From a candidate division FCPU426 bacterium (GTDB lineage: Bacteria > Oederibacteriota > JAAXVQ01 > JAUVAV01), in NCBI GenBank assembly GCA_030619365.1, contig JAUXBQ010000141.1, positions 1 to 6,998 on the forward strand: a stretch of DNA of 6,998 nt, in the 5' to 3' direction. Numbering within the stretch: position 1 is the stretch's first letter; the number at the start of each line of letters is the position of its first letter. The notes below the pieces were generated by a model. It made no database searches, was not told the DNA's origin, and was given only the letters and a program-made list of their open reading frames with translations. The translations under genes were made by a program, and so were the position numbers. Positions 1 to 5,716 of this stretch are shown piece after piece.

Positions 1-1544
1 CGCCCTTCATTACCAGTAAGCTGCAGCAAGAAGCCGCCAACAAGCTGCATTTCACCGGTAAAAAAACCATGATGGTGGCGCAGCAGCTCTATGAAGGCCT
101 GGATATTGGTTCCGAGGGGCCGGTCGGGCTGATCACCTATATGCGCACGGATTCCGTGCGCGTCAATGCCGAGGCCCAGCAGCAGGTCCGGCAGCTGATC
201 GTCGACCAGTACGGCCCGGACTACATCCCGGCCAAACCGGCCCAGTTTAAAAGCAAGCGTCAGATCCAGGACGCCCACGAAGCCATCCGGCCGACCTACT
301 GCACCGCGGATAAGTCACCGGAGCAATTGAAAAAGATACTGACCCCGGACCAGTTCAAGCTCTACCGGCTGATCTGGCAGCGTTTTTTAGCCTCCCAGAT
401 GAGCCCGGCCGTGTTCGACGCGACCGCGGTGGAGATCCAGGCCGGAGATTACCAGTTGCGTGTCAACGGGTCGGTGCTGAAATTCAAAGGTTTCATGTCG
501 GTGTATACGGAAAGTAAGGAGCCGACCAACGGCAACGGACAGTCCGAGGAAAACGACAAGTTGCTGCCGCCGCTGAAGGTCGAGCAGGCGCTGTGGTTCC
601 TGGACATCCGGCCGGAACAAAAATTCACGCAGCCGCCTCCGCGCTATAACGATGCCACCCTGGTCAAGGCCTTGGAGGAAAACAACATCGGCCGCCCCAG
701 CACGTACGCGCCCATCATCAGCACCATTCTGATGCGCAACTATATCGAACGGCGCGATGGGAAGTTTTTTCCGGCCGAGATCGGCATTATCATCAACGAC
801 CTGCTGGTAGACAGCTTTCCGGAGATCATGGACATGGATTTTACCGCCTCCCTGGAAACCCGGCTGGACGAAATCGAGACCGGCAAGGTCAAGTGGGTCA
901 ACGTGCTGCGGGATTTTTACGCTTCCTTTAGCGTGGATCTGGAAAAAGCCCAGCAAGACATGCAGGATGTTAAATCCAAGGTCGAGGTCGAACTGGACGA
1001 GGTGTGCGAGAAATGCGGCGCCAAGCTGACGGTGAAATGGGGCAAGCACGGCAAATTCATCGCCTGCACCAATTACCCGGCCTGCCGGAATACCAAGCTG
1101 CTCTCCCAGGACGAGGATGGGAAAATCGTGGTCAAGACCGAGGAAACCGTCCACGAGCAATGCGAAAAATGCGGCAGTCCTCTGCGGATTAAATACAGCC
1201 GGTTCGGGAAATTCCTGGCCTGCAGCCAGTACCCGGCCTGCAAGTTTACCAAGTCGATCAATAAGGAAATTGGCCTGGCTTGCCCCTTGCCGGGCTGTGA
1301 CGGCCAGGTGATTGAGCGCCGCAGCAAGCGGGGCAGGATGTTCTATGGATGCAGCCGGTATCCCAAGTGCGCCTTTGTGTCCTGGAACAAACCGCTGCCC
1401 GAAGCCTGTCCGCAGTGCGGGCACCCCTATTTGGTGGAGAAGTATTCCAAGAAGGCCGGCCTCACGCAGGTCTGCCCCAACGAAGGCTGCCAGTACAAGC
1501 GCGGCGGAGAAAATGAACATAAGGGGGAGGGCGAGAAAGCGTGA
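1..1544 (+). CDS. topA: DNA topoisomerase I (type IA), C-terminal 513 residues, 5' truncated by window edge
   Basis: Type IA topoisomerase that relaxes negative supercoils by cutting one DNA strand through a tyrosine-5'-phosphate link. The frame opens at base 3, and the first visible residues (PFITSKLQQEAANKL) match the TopA core, so the start and the Toprim domain lie upstream of the window. Numbering from base 3, the catalytic tyrosine is Y46 in GLITYMRTDS (codon 138-140). DAHEAIRPT (about 90-98) and IGRPSTYAPIIST (about 229-241) are further core motifs. The tail carries four Cys4 zinc ribbons at nucleotides 1005-1085, 1161-1241, 1281-1370 and 1407-1490. The first two are close copies (CEKCG...GKF.AC..YPAC); the third has a CX4C knuckle, and the fourth lacks the aromatic YPxC ending. 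The TGA stop at 1542-1544 overlaps the next gene's GTG. The family assignment is certain; only the N-terminal half is unseen. Confidence 0.97.
   Translation, partial: PFITSKLQQEAANKLHFTGKKTMMVAQQLYEGLDIGSEGPVGLITYMRTDSVRVNAEAQQQVRQLIVDQYGPDYIPAKPAQFKSKRQIQDAHEAIRPTYCTADKSPEQLKKILTPDQFKLYRLIWQRFLASQMSPAVFDATAVEIQAGDYQLRVNGSVLKFKGFMSVYTESKEPTNGNGQSEENDKLLPPLKVEQALWFLDIRPEQKFTQPPPRYNDATLVKALEENNIGRPSTYAPIISTILMRNYIERRDGKFFPAEIGIIINDLLVDSFPEIMDMDFTASLETRLDEIETGKVKWVNVLRDFYASFSVDLEKAQQDMQDVKSKVEVELDEVCEKCGAKLTVKWGKHGKFIACTNYPACRNTKLLSQDEDGKIVVKTEETVHEQCEKCGSPLRIKYSRFGKFLACSQYPACKFTKSINKEIGLACPLPGCDGQVIERRSKRGRMFYGCSRYPKCAFVSWNKPLPEACPQCGHPYLVEKYSKKAGLTQVCPNEGCQYKRGGENEHKGEGEKA
1521..1531 (+). promoter_or_regulatory. 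Strong Shine-Dalgarno for the unknown gene, inside the topA 3' end
   Basis: The purine run AAGGGGGAGGG ends 9 bases before the GTG at 1541. It lies within the last codons of topA and is the reason for choosing GTG 1541 rather than the internal ATG at 1565 as the start of the next gene. Its position implies coupling of translation to topA termination. Confidence 0.7.
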
Positions 1545-2692
1545 ATCATCTGCAATTGCCTTCCATGCGGACGGTGGTGGAAAGCATCTCTCTGGCCACG
1601 GCCAAAGTGGACAAGATTCTGGCCGAGAGTCAGAGCCGGGTGGCCAGTTACCTCAGCATCCAGTATCCCGACTCGCAGGACGTAATTTTTCTCCTCGGCG
1701 GCAAAGGCGTCAAAGCCGGGCGCTTTCACGAAGATGGCCGGGAAATCATGACCGTCAGCGAGGTGTTGAAAAAACTGCGCACGGAGAAGCAGGGGACGAT
1801 CAGTTTTTACGAAATCTCCAAACTGCTCATGATTGTCATCATGGGAACGTTCATTTTTGAGCCCACGCATGGCGGGCTGAAAACCAAGCTGATCAATTTC
1901 AACAGTCTGCTGAACTTATTCGCCGGGAAGCGGTTCACCGGGTACCTGGAACTGAAAATTAACTACGGCCTGAATTACCTGACCTTTTTCGACGGACAGC
2001 CGCGGGAGGGCTATTTCGCATATCCCGTGACCCCGGAGCAGATGGGGTTTCCCGTTAAGCTGATGACGGAAATGGTGGAAAACTCCGACGAACGCGGAGA
2101 AATTAACGTCTACGAATCGGTCGGAGAACAGGAACTGCACGAGGGCGCCGTGCCGCAGCCCAAGCAACCCGCCGCGCCCGCGGAACCGGCCATGGAAGAC
2201 GAAGAGAAGGACCAGTTCACGGCGGAGATTCTGGATCTGTGCCTGGTGGCTATTTACGAGGAGCTGTTCCGCCTGATGGCTTCGACCTTGGCCCGGCATC
2301 TGGCCTCGGCCGAGATCGATGTCATGTTTACCCAGTGTTTTGAGCAGGCCCGTTACCAGCACCCCAGCCTCTTTAAGCACGTGGACAAGCGGGACGACGA
2401 TTCCCTGCTGTCCGGGGGGATGGTGAATTTCGACCGTCTGCTGAAAGCCAAGAACGCCTTCCCGCTGAAACAGCGGGATTCGGAATTCCAGAAGGGCATG
2501 AACGACCTCGTGTGGTTCCGGCTGCTGGCCATGAAAAAGAAATTGCCGGCGCAGATTTTCGACCAGGGGCGGATCGAGTTGGAGGAAAAGATCGCCTCGA
2601 GCCGCAAGAATTACCAGGGCAATTTCACGATTATCAAATTCCTCTACGAACTCTCACGGCTGCTGGAAAAGATTCAGTCGGGGGCGAAGTAG
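1541..2692 (+). CDS. Uncharacterised 383-residue protein with two PATAN/DUF4388-like modules and a helical C-terminal domain
   Basis: I do not recognise this as a named family. The GTG start overlaps the topA stop (GTGA) and has a strong Shine-Dalgarno at 1521-1531. No signal peptide or convincing membrane span is seen; the hydrophobic stretch at about 95-106 (LLMIVIMGTFIF) is short and sits between modules, so it is probably cytosolic. Residues about 113-192 (INFNSLLNLF, then RFTGYLELKI, YLTFFDGQPREGYF, ending INVYE) follow the pattern of PATAN/DUF4388 modules: a helix, then TG.L.., then a beta-hairpin with a G-rich turn. Residues about 15-91 (SYLSI, VIFLLGGKG, ISFYE) look like a diverged first copy. 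A Pro/Ala/Glu linker spans about 200-225. Residues about 226-380 are predicted largely helical, with charged amphipathic segments and no catalytic motif I can name. The stop TAG shares its G with the xerC start. The gene sits where trmFO is found in related clusters but has no FAD-binding GxGxxG motif, so it is not TrmFO. Confidence 0.85.
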   Translation: MNHLQLPSMRTVVESISLATAKVDKILAESQSRVASYLSIQYPDSQDVIFLLGGKGVKAGRFHEDGREIMTVSEVLKKLRTEKQGTISFYEISKLLMIVIMGTFIFEPTHGGLKTKLINFNSLLNLFAGKRFTGYLELKINYGLNYLTFFDGQPREGYFAYPVTPEQMGFPVKLMTEMVENSDERGEINVYESVGEQELHEGAVPQPKQPAAPAEPAMEDEEKDQFTAEILDLCLVAIYEELFRLMASTLARHLASAEIDVMFTQCFEQARYQHPSLFKHVDKRDDDSLLSGGMVNFDRLLKAKNAFPLKQRDSEFQKGMNDLVWFRLLAMKKKLPAQIFDQGRIELEEKIASSRKNYQGNFTIIKFLYELSRLLEKIQSGAK

Positions 2693-3555
2693 TGGCGGAT
2701 GCCATCCGAGATTTTCTGGAATACCTGCGGCACGGTCGCAACGCCTCGGTCCATACCCTGAAGGCCTATGCGCGCGACCTGAGCGAGTTTCGCGCCTTCA
2801 CGGGCCGGGAGTTTCCCCGGGCCGTGTCCTACCGCGCGGTTCGGGCCTATCTGGCGTCATTGCACGACCGGCGGCTGGCGCCGGCCAGTATCGCCCGGCA
2901 GCTGGCCTGCCTGCGCGCGTTTTACCAATTTCTGAAACGGGAAGGGCTGGTGCGGGAAAGTCCCGTGGTAAGCATGCGCACGCCCAAGGGCGAACACCAC
3001 CTGCCGCGTTTTCTGGACCAGGAACTGGTCGTTTCCCTGCTCGCCGCGCCGGACACTGCCACCCGCCTGGGCCGGCGCGACCGCGCCATCCTGGAGACGT
3101 TTTACTCGACCGGCATGCGGTTGTCAGAACTGACCACCCTGCGGCCGGAGGACGTGGATTTTGCGCAAGGCCTGGTGCGGGTGCGGGGCAAAAGGCGCAA
3201 AGAACGGGTCCTGCCCATCGGCCAGCCCGCCCGGCAAGCCCTGCGCCAATACCTGGCAGCCGAGCCACCCCTGCCCGGGGGCGCGCTGTTCCGGAACGCG
3301 CGCAATGGGGCCATTTCCGGGCGCAGCGTGGAAAGGATCATGGACCAATATATCCGGCAGTTGGGCGCGCAGCGGGGATTATCACCACACAGCCTGCGGC
3401 ACTCGTTTGCCACCCATTTGCTGGATAACGGTGCTGACCTTCGCGCCGTGCAGGAACTTCTGGGGCACGCCAACCTGACCACCACCCAGATTTATACGCA
3501 TGTAACGGCGGAAAAACTCAAGGCCGTTTATCGCAAGGCCCATCCCCGGGCCTGA
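2692..3555 (+). CDS. xerC: Tyrosine recombinase XerC (chromosome dimer resolution)
   Basis: Site-specific tyrosine recombinase that, with XerD, acts at dif to resolve chromosome dimers at septation. Starting at GTG 2692, which shares one base with the upstream TAG stop, the product is 287 residues, close to the usual 295-300. The frame is open further upstream to 2512, but that stretch overlaps the previous gene and lacks family similarity. The N-terminal SAM-like core-binding domain spans about 1-90 (FLEYLRHGRNASVHTLKAYA). The catalytic domain spans about 105-287 and has the full set: R143 (STGMRLSEL), K167 (VRGKRRKERVLPIG), H233 and R236 (SPHSLRHSFATHLL), H259 (LLGHANLTTTQIYTHV) and nucleophile Y268. 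The position just before hslVU matches codV/xerC in Bacillus, which favours XerC over XerD or a phage integrase. Only a weak G-rich ribosome site precedes it, so expression probably depends on coupling with the upstream gene. Confidence 0.93.
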   Translation: MADAIRDFLEYLRHGRNASVHTLKAYARDLSEFRAFTGREFPRAVSYRAVRAYLASLHDRRLAPASIARQLACLRAFYQFLKREGLVRESPVVSMRTPKGEHHLPRFLDQELVVSLLAAPDTATRLGRRDRAILETFYSTGMRLSELTTLRPEDVDFAQGLVRVRGKRRKERVLPIGQPARQALRQYLAAEPPLPGGALFRNARNGAISGRSVERIMDQYIRQLGAQRGLSPHSLRHSFATHLLDNGADLRAVQELLGHANLTTTQIYTHVTAEKLKAVYRKAHPRA

Positions 3556-3558
3556 GCA

Positions 3559-3573
3559 ATGGCGGGCCGCCAT
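3559..3573 (+). repeat. Short perfect inverted repeat just after xerC
   Basis: ATGGCGGGCCGCCAT has 7-base arms around a single G and starts 3 bases after the xerC stop. As RNA it could form a 6-bp stem with a 3-base loop. No U-tract follows (the next bases are CCGGCTTCCC), so it is at best a weak or Rho-assisted 3' end structure and not a canonical intrinsic terminator. Confidence 0.3.
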
Positions 3574-3596
3574 CCGGCTTCCCGGCACAAAAAGCA

Positions 3597-3625
3597 TTGA
3601 TTCCTGCCGTAAAAAGAATTATCTT
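3597..3625 (+). promoter_or_regulatory. Candidate sigma70-type promoter for hslVU
   Basis: TTGATT (3597-3602) and TATCTT (3620-3625) are separated by 17 bases, and each matches 4 of 6 consensus positions. They lie in an A/T-rich patch (about 3590-3640) that stands out in G/C-rich surroundings and is the only non-coding gap over 100 bp in the window. A second A/T hexamer, TATATA at 3632-3637, is an alternative -10. I see no CIRCE element and no good sigma32 -10 (CCCCATNT-like), although hslVU is heat-induced in E. coli. The call rests on motif match and position only. Confidence 0.35.
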
Positions 3626-3642
3626 GTGAGTTATATACCCAG

Positions 3643-3678
3643 GGCGTTTTCCCGGCTCCAGCGGATCAGCCGGGCGCC
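3643..3678 (+). promoter_or_regulatory. Bulged hairpin in the hslV 5' leader
   Basis: CCCGGCT (3651-3657) and AGCCGGG (3668-3674) form a perfect 7-bp stem around a 10-base loop. The flanking GGCG (3643-3646) can pair with CGCC (3675-3678), extending the stem to 11 bp with TTTT (3647-3650) bulged on one side. It lies between the candidate promoter and hslV, so it would be in the mRNA leader. The T5 run at 3694-3698 is about 15 bases downstream of the stem, too far for a standard terminator. A stabilising or regulatory leader structure is an inference. Confidence 0.4.
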
Positions 3679-3716
3679 GGGCGGGCATCTTCATTTTTAG
3701 AAAGGCAAAGGACCAC

Positions 3717-4256
3717 ATGGAGTCAACTCATATTCAGGCAACCACCATACTGGCTGTTCGCCGCAACGGGAAAGTCGCCATGGCCGGAGACGGACAGGTT
3801 ACGCTGGGCAACATTAAAATGAAACTCAAGGCGAACAAACTCCGCCGTCTCGGGGAGGGAAAATTATTGGCCGGTTTCGCGGGGTCGGCGGCGGACGCGT
3901 TCACGTTATTCGAACGGTTCGAAGAAAAACTCAAGGAGTACCGGGACAATTTAACCCGCGCGGCCGTGGAGTTGGCCAAGGAGTGGCGGACCGACAAGTA
4001 CCTCCGCCGCCTGGAAGCCCTGCTGCTGATCGCGGACCGGGAACGCACCCTGGTTCTTAGCGGGTCCGGGGAAGTGATCGAACCGGACGAGGACGTGGCG
4101 GCCATCGGGTCAGGCGGTCCCTACGCGCTCTCCGCCGCCCTGGCGCTGCGGGAACACACGGAGCTGGACGCGGCCGAGATCGCCCGGCACGCCATGCGGA
4201 TCACGGCCAATATCTGTGTATTTACCAATCAGGAGATCGTGGTGGAAGAATTATGA
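3717..4256 (+). CDS. hslV: HslV peptidase subunit of the HslVU ATP-dependent protease
   Basis: Proteasome-beta-like N-terminal-threonine peptidase that forms a double hexamer capped by HslU rings in the cytosol and degrades unfolded or regulatory proteins. The 179-residue product starts at ATG 3717, with purine-rich sites AGAAAGG (3699-3705) and AAAGGA (3707-3712) upstream. Residues 9-11 (TTI) align with the processed N-terminus of E. coli HslV, so an 8-residue propeptide ending in Ala must be cut to expose catalytic T9. Counting from T9, the expected partners are present: D25 (AGDGQVTLG), K41 (NKLRRL) and S132 (IGSGGPYA). Also conserved are AGFAGSAADAFTLFE (52-66) and ELAKEWRTDK (85-94). The mature length of 171 residues is normal. 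Its TGA overlaps the hslU ATG (ATGA), which fits stoichiometric, coupled synthesis with its partner. Confidence 0.97.
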   Translation: MESTHIQATTILAVRRNGKVAMAGDGQVTLGNIKMKLKANKLRRLGEGKLLAGFAGSAADAFTLFERFEEKLKEYRDNLTRAAVELAKEWRTDKYLRRLEALLLIADRERTLVLSGSGEVIEPDEDVAAIGSGGPYALSAALALREHTELDAAEIARHAMRITANICVFTNQEIVVEEL

Positions 4257-5656
4257 AAACCAAAAAGCAGCCAGCAGACACGAAAATCGATTTAACCCCG
4301 CGTGAGATCGTCGCGGAACTGGACAAGTACATCGTGGGGCAGAGCCAGGCCAAGCGGATCGTGGCCATTGCCCTGCGCAATCGCCTGCGGCGCCGGCGCC
4401 TAAAGGAACAGATGCGCGAAGAAGTGACGCCTAAAAACATCATCCTGATCGGCCCCACCGGCGTGGGCAAGACCGAGGTGGCCCGCCGGTTGGCGGCGCT
4501 GGTCCGGGCGCCGTTCATCAAGGTTGAAGCGTCCAAGTACACCGAGGTGGGATACGTGGGACGGGACGTGGAATCCATGATCCGCGACCTGACGCAGCAG
4601 TCCCACAACATGGTCCGGGAGGAGCGTTTCGCGGCCGTGCGCGACAAAGCCGAGGAAACGGCCATTGAGCGCCTGATCGAGCTGCTGGTGCCTCCGCTGT
4701 CCAAGCGCAAAGGTGCGCCCGGTCCCGTCCTGCCGGCGCCCGAGGAACCGGAAGCCCGCCTGCAGCATCACCAGAACGCCCGGGAAAAAGTCCGGGCGCA
4801 GCTCCAGGCCGGGGAACTGGAAGATGAGCTGGTCGAGTACGAAACCAAGGAGAATCCCCTGCCCATGGTGGAGGTGTTCGCGGGCAGCAACATGGAGGAA
4901 ATTGGCATGAACCTGCAGGACATGCTGCAGAACGTCATGCCCGGCGGCGGGCAGTCGCGCCGGCGCCGCATCAAGGTCTCCGAGGCCCGGCGGCAGATCA
5001 TCCAGGAAGAATTGAACCGCATGGTGGACATGGGGGAGATCAAATCCGAAGCCGTGAAGCGGGTGGAGGAAATGGGCATCGTGTTCGTGGACGAGTTGGA
5101 CAAAGTCGCCGGCCGCGAGCAAAACCGCGGCCCGGACGTGTCGCGGGAGGGAGTGCAACGGGATTTGCTGCCAATCGTGGAGGGCACCACCGTGAACACC
5201 CGGCACGGCGAGGTCCGCACCCATCACATCCTCTTTATCGCCGCGGGCGCGTTCCACGTAGCCAAACCCTCGGACCTGATTCCGGAATTGCAGGGCCGGT
5301 TTCCCCTGCGCGCCGAACTCACCTCCCTGAAGGTCGAGGATTTTGAACGCATTCTGGTGGAACCACGCCAGGCCCTGACCAAGCAATACCAGGCCCTCAT
5401 GGAAACCGAGGGTGTGAACCTGGAGTTCACGCCCGAGGCGGTGCGGGAGATGGCGGAAGTGGCCTTTCGCGCCAACCAGCTGGCCGAGGATATCGGCGCG
5501 CGGCGCCTGCATACCGTGCTGGAGCGGATTTTGGAAGAGGTCAGCTTCACGGCCTCGGAAATGCCGGGGAACGCAGTCATTGTAACGCCCGAATACGTCC
5601 GGGAGCGAATCGGGGATCTGCTCAAGGACGAGGATTTAAGCCGCTATATTCTCTAA
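4253..5656 (+). CDS. hslU: HslU ATPase/unfoldase subunit of the HslVU protease
   Basis: AAA+ (Clp/Hsp100-class) unfoldase that hexamerises, binds substrates, threads them through its pore and opens the HslV chamber. The ATG at 4253 overlaps the hslV stop and is preceded by GGAAGAA (4244-4250). The product is 467 residues, slightly longer than E. coli HslU (443). In order: N-terminal TPREIVAELDKYIVGQ (15-30); Walker A GPTGVGKT (67-74); pore loop GYVG (100-103); a charged I-domain (about 110-245), including GSNMEEIGMNLQDML and a basic SRRRRIK turn; Walker B VFVDELDK (277-284) with D280 and E281; the arginine-finger segment QGRFPLRAEL (347-356, R349); sensor-2 IGARRLHTVLERILEE (414-429); and the C-terminal tail EDLSRYIL, which docks into HslV to activate it. 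All parts needed for activity are visible. The extra length lies in the N-terminal tip and in a Pro-rich piece of the I-domain (about 152-170). Confidence 0.97.
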   Translation: MKTKKQPADTKIDLTPREIVAELDKYIVGQSQAKRIVAIALRNRLRRRRLKEQMREEVTPKNIILIGPTGVGKTEVARRLAALVRAPFIKVEASKYTEVGYVGRDVESMIRDLTQQSHNMVREERFAAVRDKAEETAIERLIELLVPPLSKRKGAPGPVLPAPEEPEARLQHHQNAREKVRAQLQAGELEDELVEYETKENPLPMVEVFAGSNMEEIGMNLQDMLQNVMPGGGQSRRRRIKVSEARRQIIQEELNRMVDMGEIKSEAVKRVEEMGIVFVDELDKVAGREQNRGPDVSREGVQRDLLPIVEGTTVNTRHGEVRTHHILFIAAGAFHVAKPSDLIPELQGRFPLRAELTSLKVEDFERILVEPRQALTKQYQALMETEGVNLEFTPEAVREMAEVAFRANQLAEDIGARRLHTVLERILEEVSFTASEMPGNAVIVTPEYVRERIGDLLKDEDLSRYIL

Positions 5657-5678
5657 TACGTTAGCCGCGAATTGAACC

Positions 5679-5704
5679 CGGCCGTGAGGCCGCATGACAT
5701 GCGG
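5679..5704 (+). promoter_or_regulatory. Two overlapping hairpin/palindrome elements in the argB leader
   Basis: CGGCC (5679-5683) and GGCCG (5688-5692) flank GTGA, giving a 5-bp stem closed by a GNRA-type tetraloop. CCGCATG (5690-5696) and CATGCGG (5698-5704) form a perfect 15-base palindrome around a single A. The two share bases 5690-5692, so both stems cannot form fully at once. The palindrome ends immediately before the AAAGG ribosome site at 5705. It could be an operator for a dimeric regulator, an RNA switch, or chance; it does not resemble the ArgR ARG box. Confidence 0.4.
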
Positions 5705-5709
5705 AAAGG
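5705..5709 (+). promoter_or_regulatory. Shine-Dalgarno that fixes the argB start
   Basis: AAAGG lies 7 bases before ATG 5717. In-frame alternatives are TTG 5672 and ATG 5699. Neither has a comparable purine run at the right distance, and both would add residues (from NPAVRPHD) that lack family similarity. Confidence 0.6.
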
Positions 5710-5716
5710 TCTTCAC

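Noticed and set aside
387..1520. A 377-codon open frame on the - strand opposite topA
   Set aside because: It is fully antisense to a strongly conserved gene. Its product is Leu/Gly/His-rich with no recognisable domain, as expected from the reverse complement of a G/C-biased reading frame.
1312..1860. A 182-codon + strand frame bridging topA and the next gene
   Set aside because: It overlaps both genes in another frame and is Ser/Arg/Ala-rich shadow sequence, without a plausible ribosome site.
2512..2691. Extended N-terminus for xerC
   Set aside because: The frame is open, but this stretch lies wholly inside the preceding gene and the residues have no resemblance to XerC. GTG 2692 gives the normal length.
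3556..3716. A dif-like XerC/XerD site next to xerC
   Set aside because: The A/T-rich stretch (about 3611-3637) contains TTAT pieces, but I cannot find two inverted 11-base half-sites around a 6-8 base centre.
3556..3716. CIRCE or sigma32 heat-shock control of hslVU
   Set aside because: There is no TTAGCACTC-N9-GAGTGCTAA element and no convincing CCCCAT-type -10, even allowing several mismatches.
4400..5512. A 370-codon open frame on the - strand opposite hslU
   Set aside because: Same reasoning: the codon bias of hslU suppresses stops on the opposite strand. The translation is low-complexity His/Gln/Leu/Gly-rich, with no family motif.
5645..5659. TATATT/TAATAC as a -10 for an argB promoter
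   Set aside because: These hexamers cover the last hslU codons, and no acceptable -35 lies 16-18 bases upstream.
5672..5716. TTG 5672 or ATG 5699 as the argB start
   Set aside because: Neither has a good ribosome site, and the added residues are not conserved. ATG 5717 has AAAGG at 7 bases and gives the family's usual length.
5657..5716. ArgR ARG box upstream of argB
   Set aside because: The palindrome present is G/C-rich at its ends and lacks the A/T-rich TGAAT...ATTCA pattern of ARG boxes.
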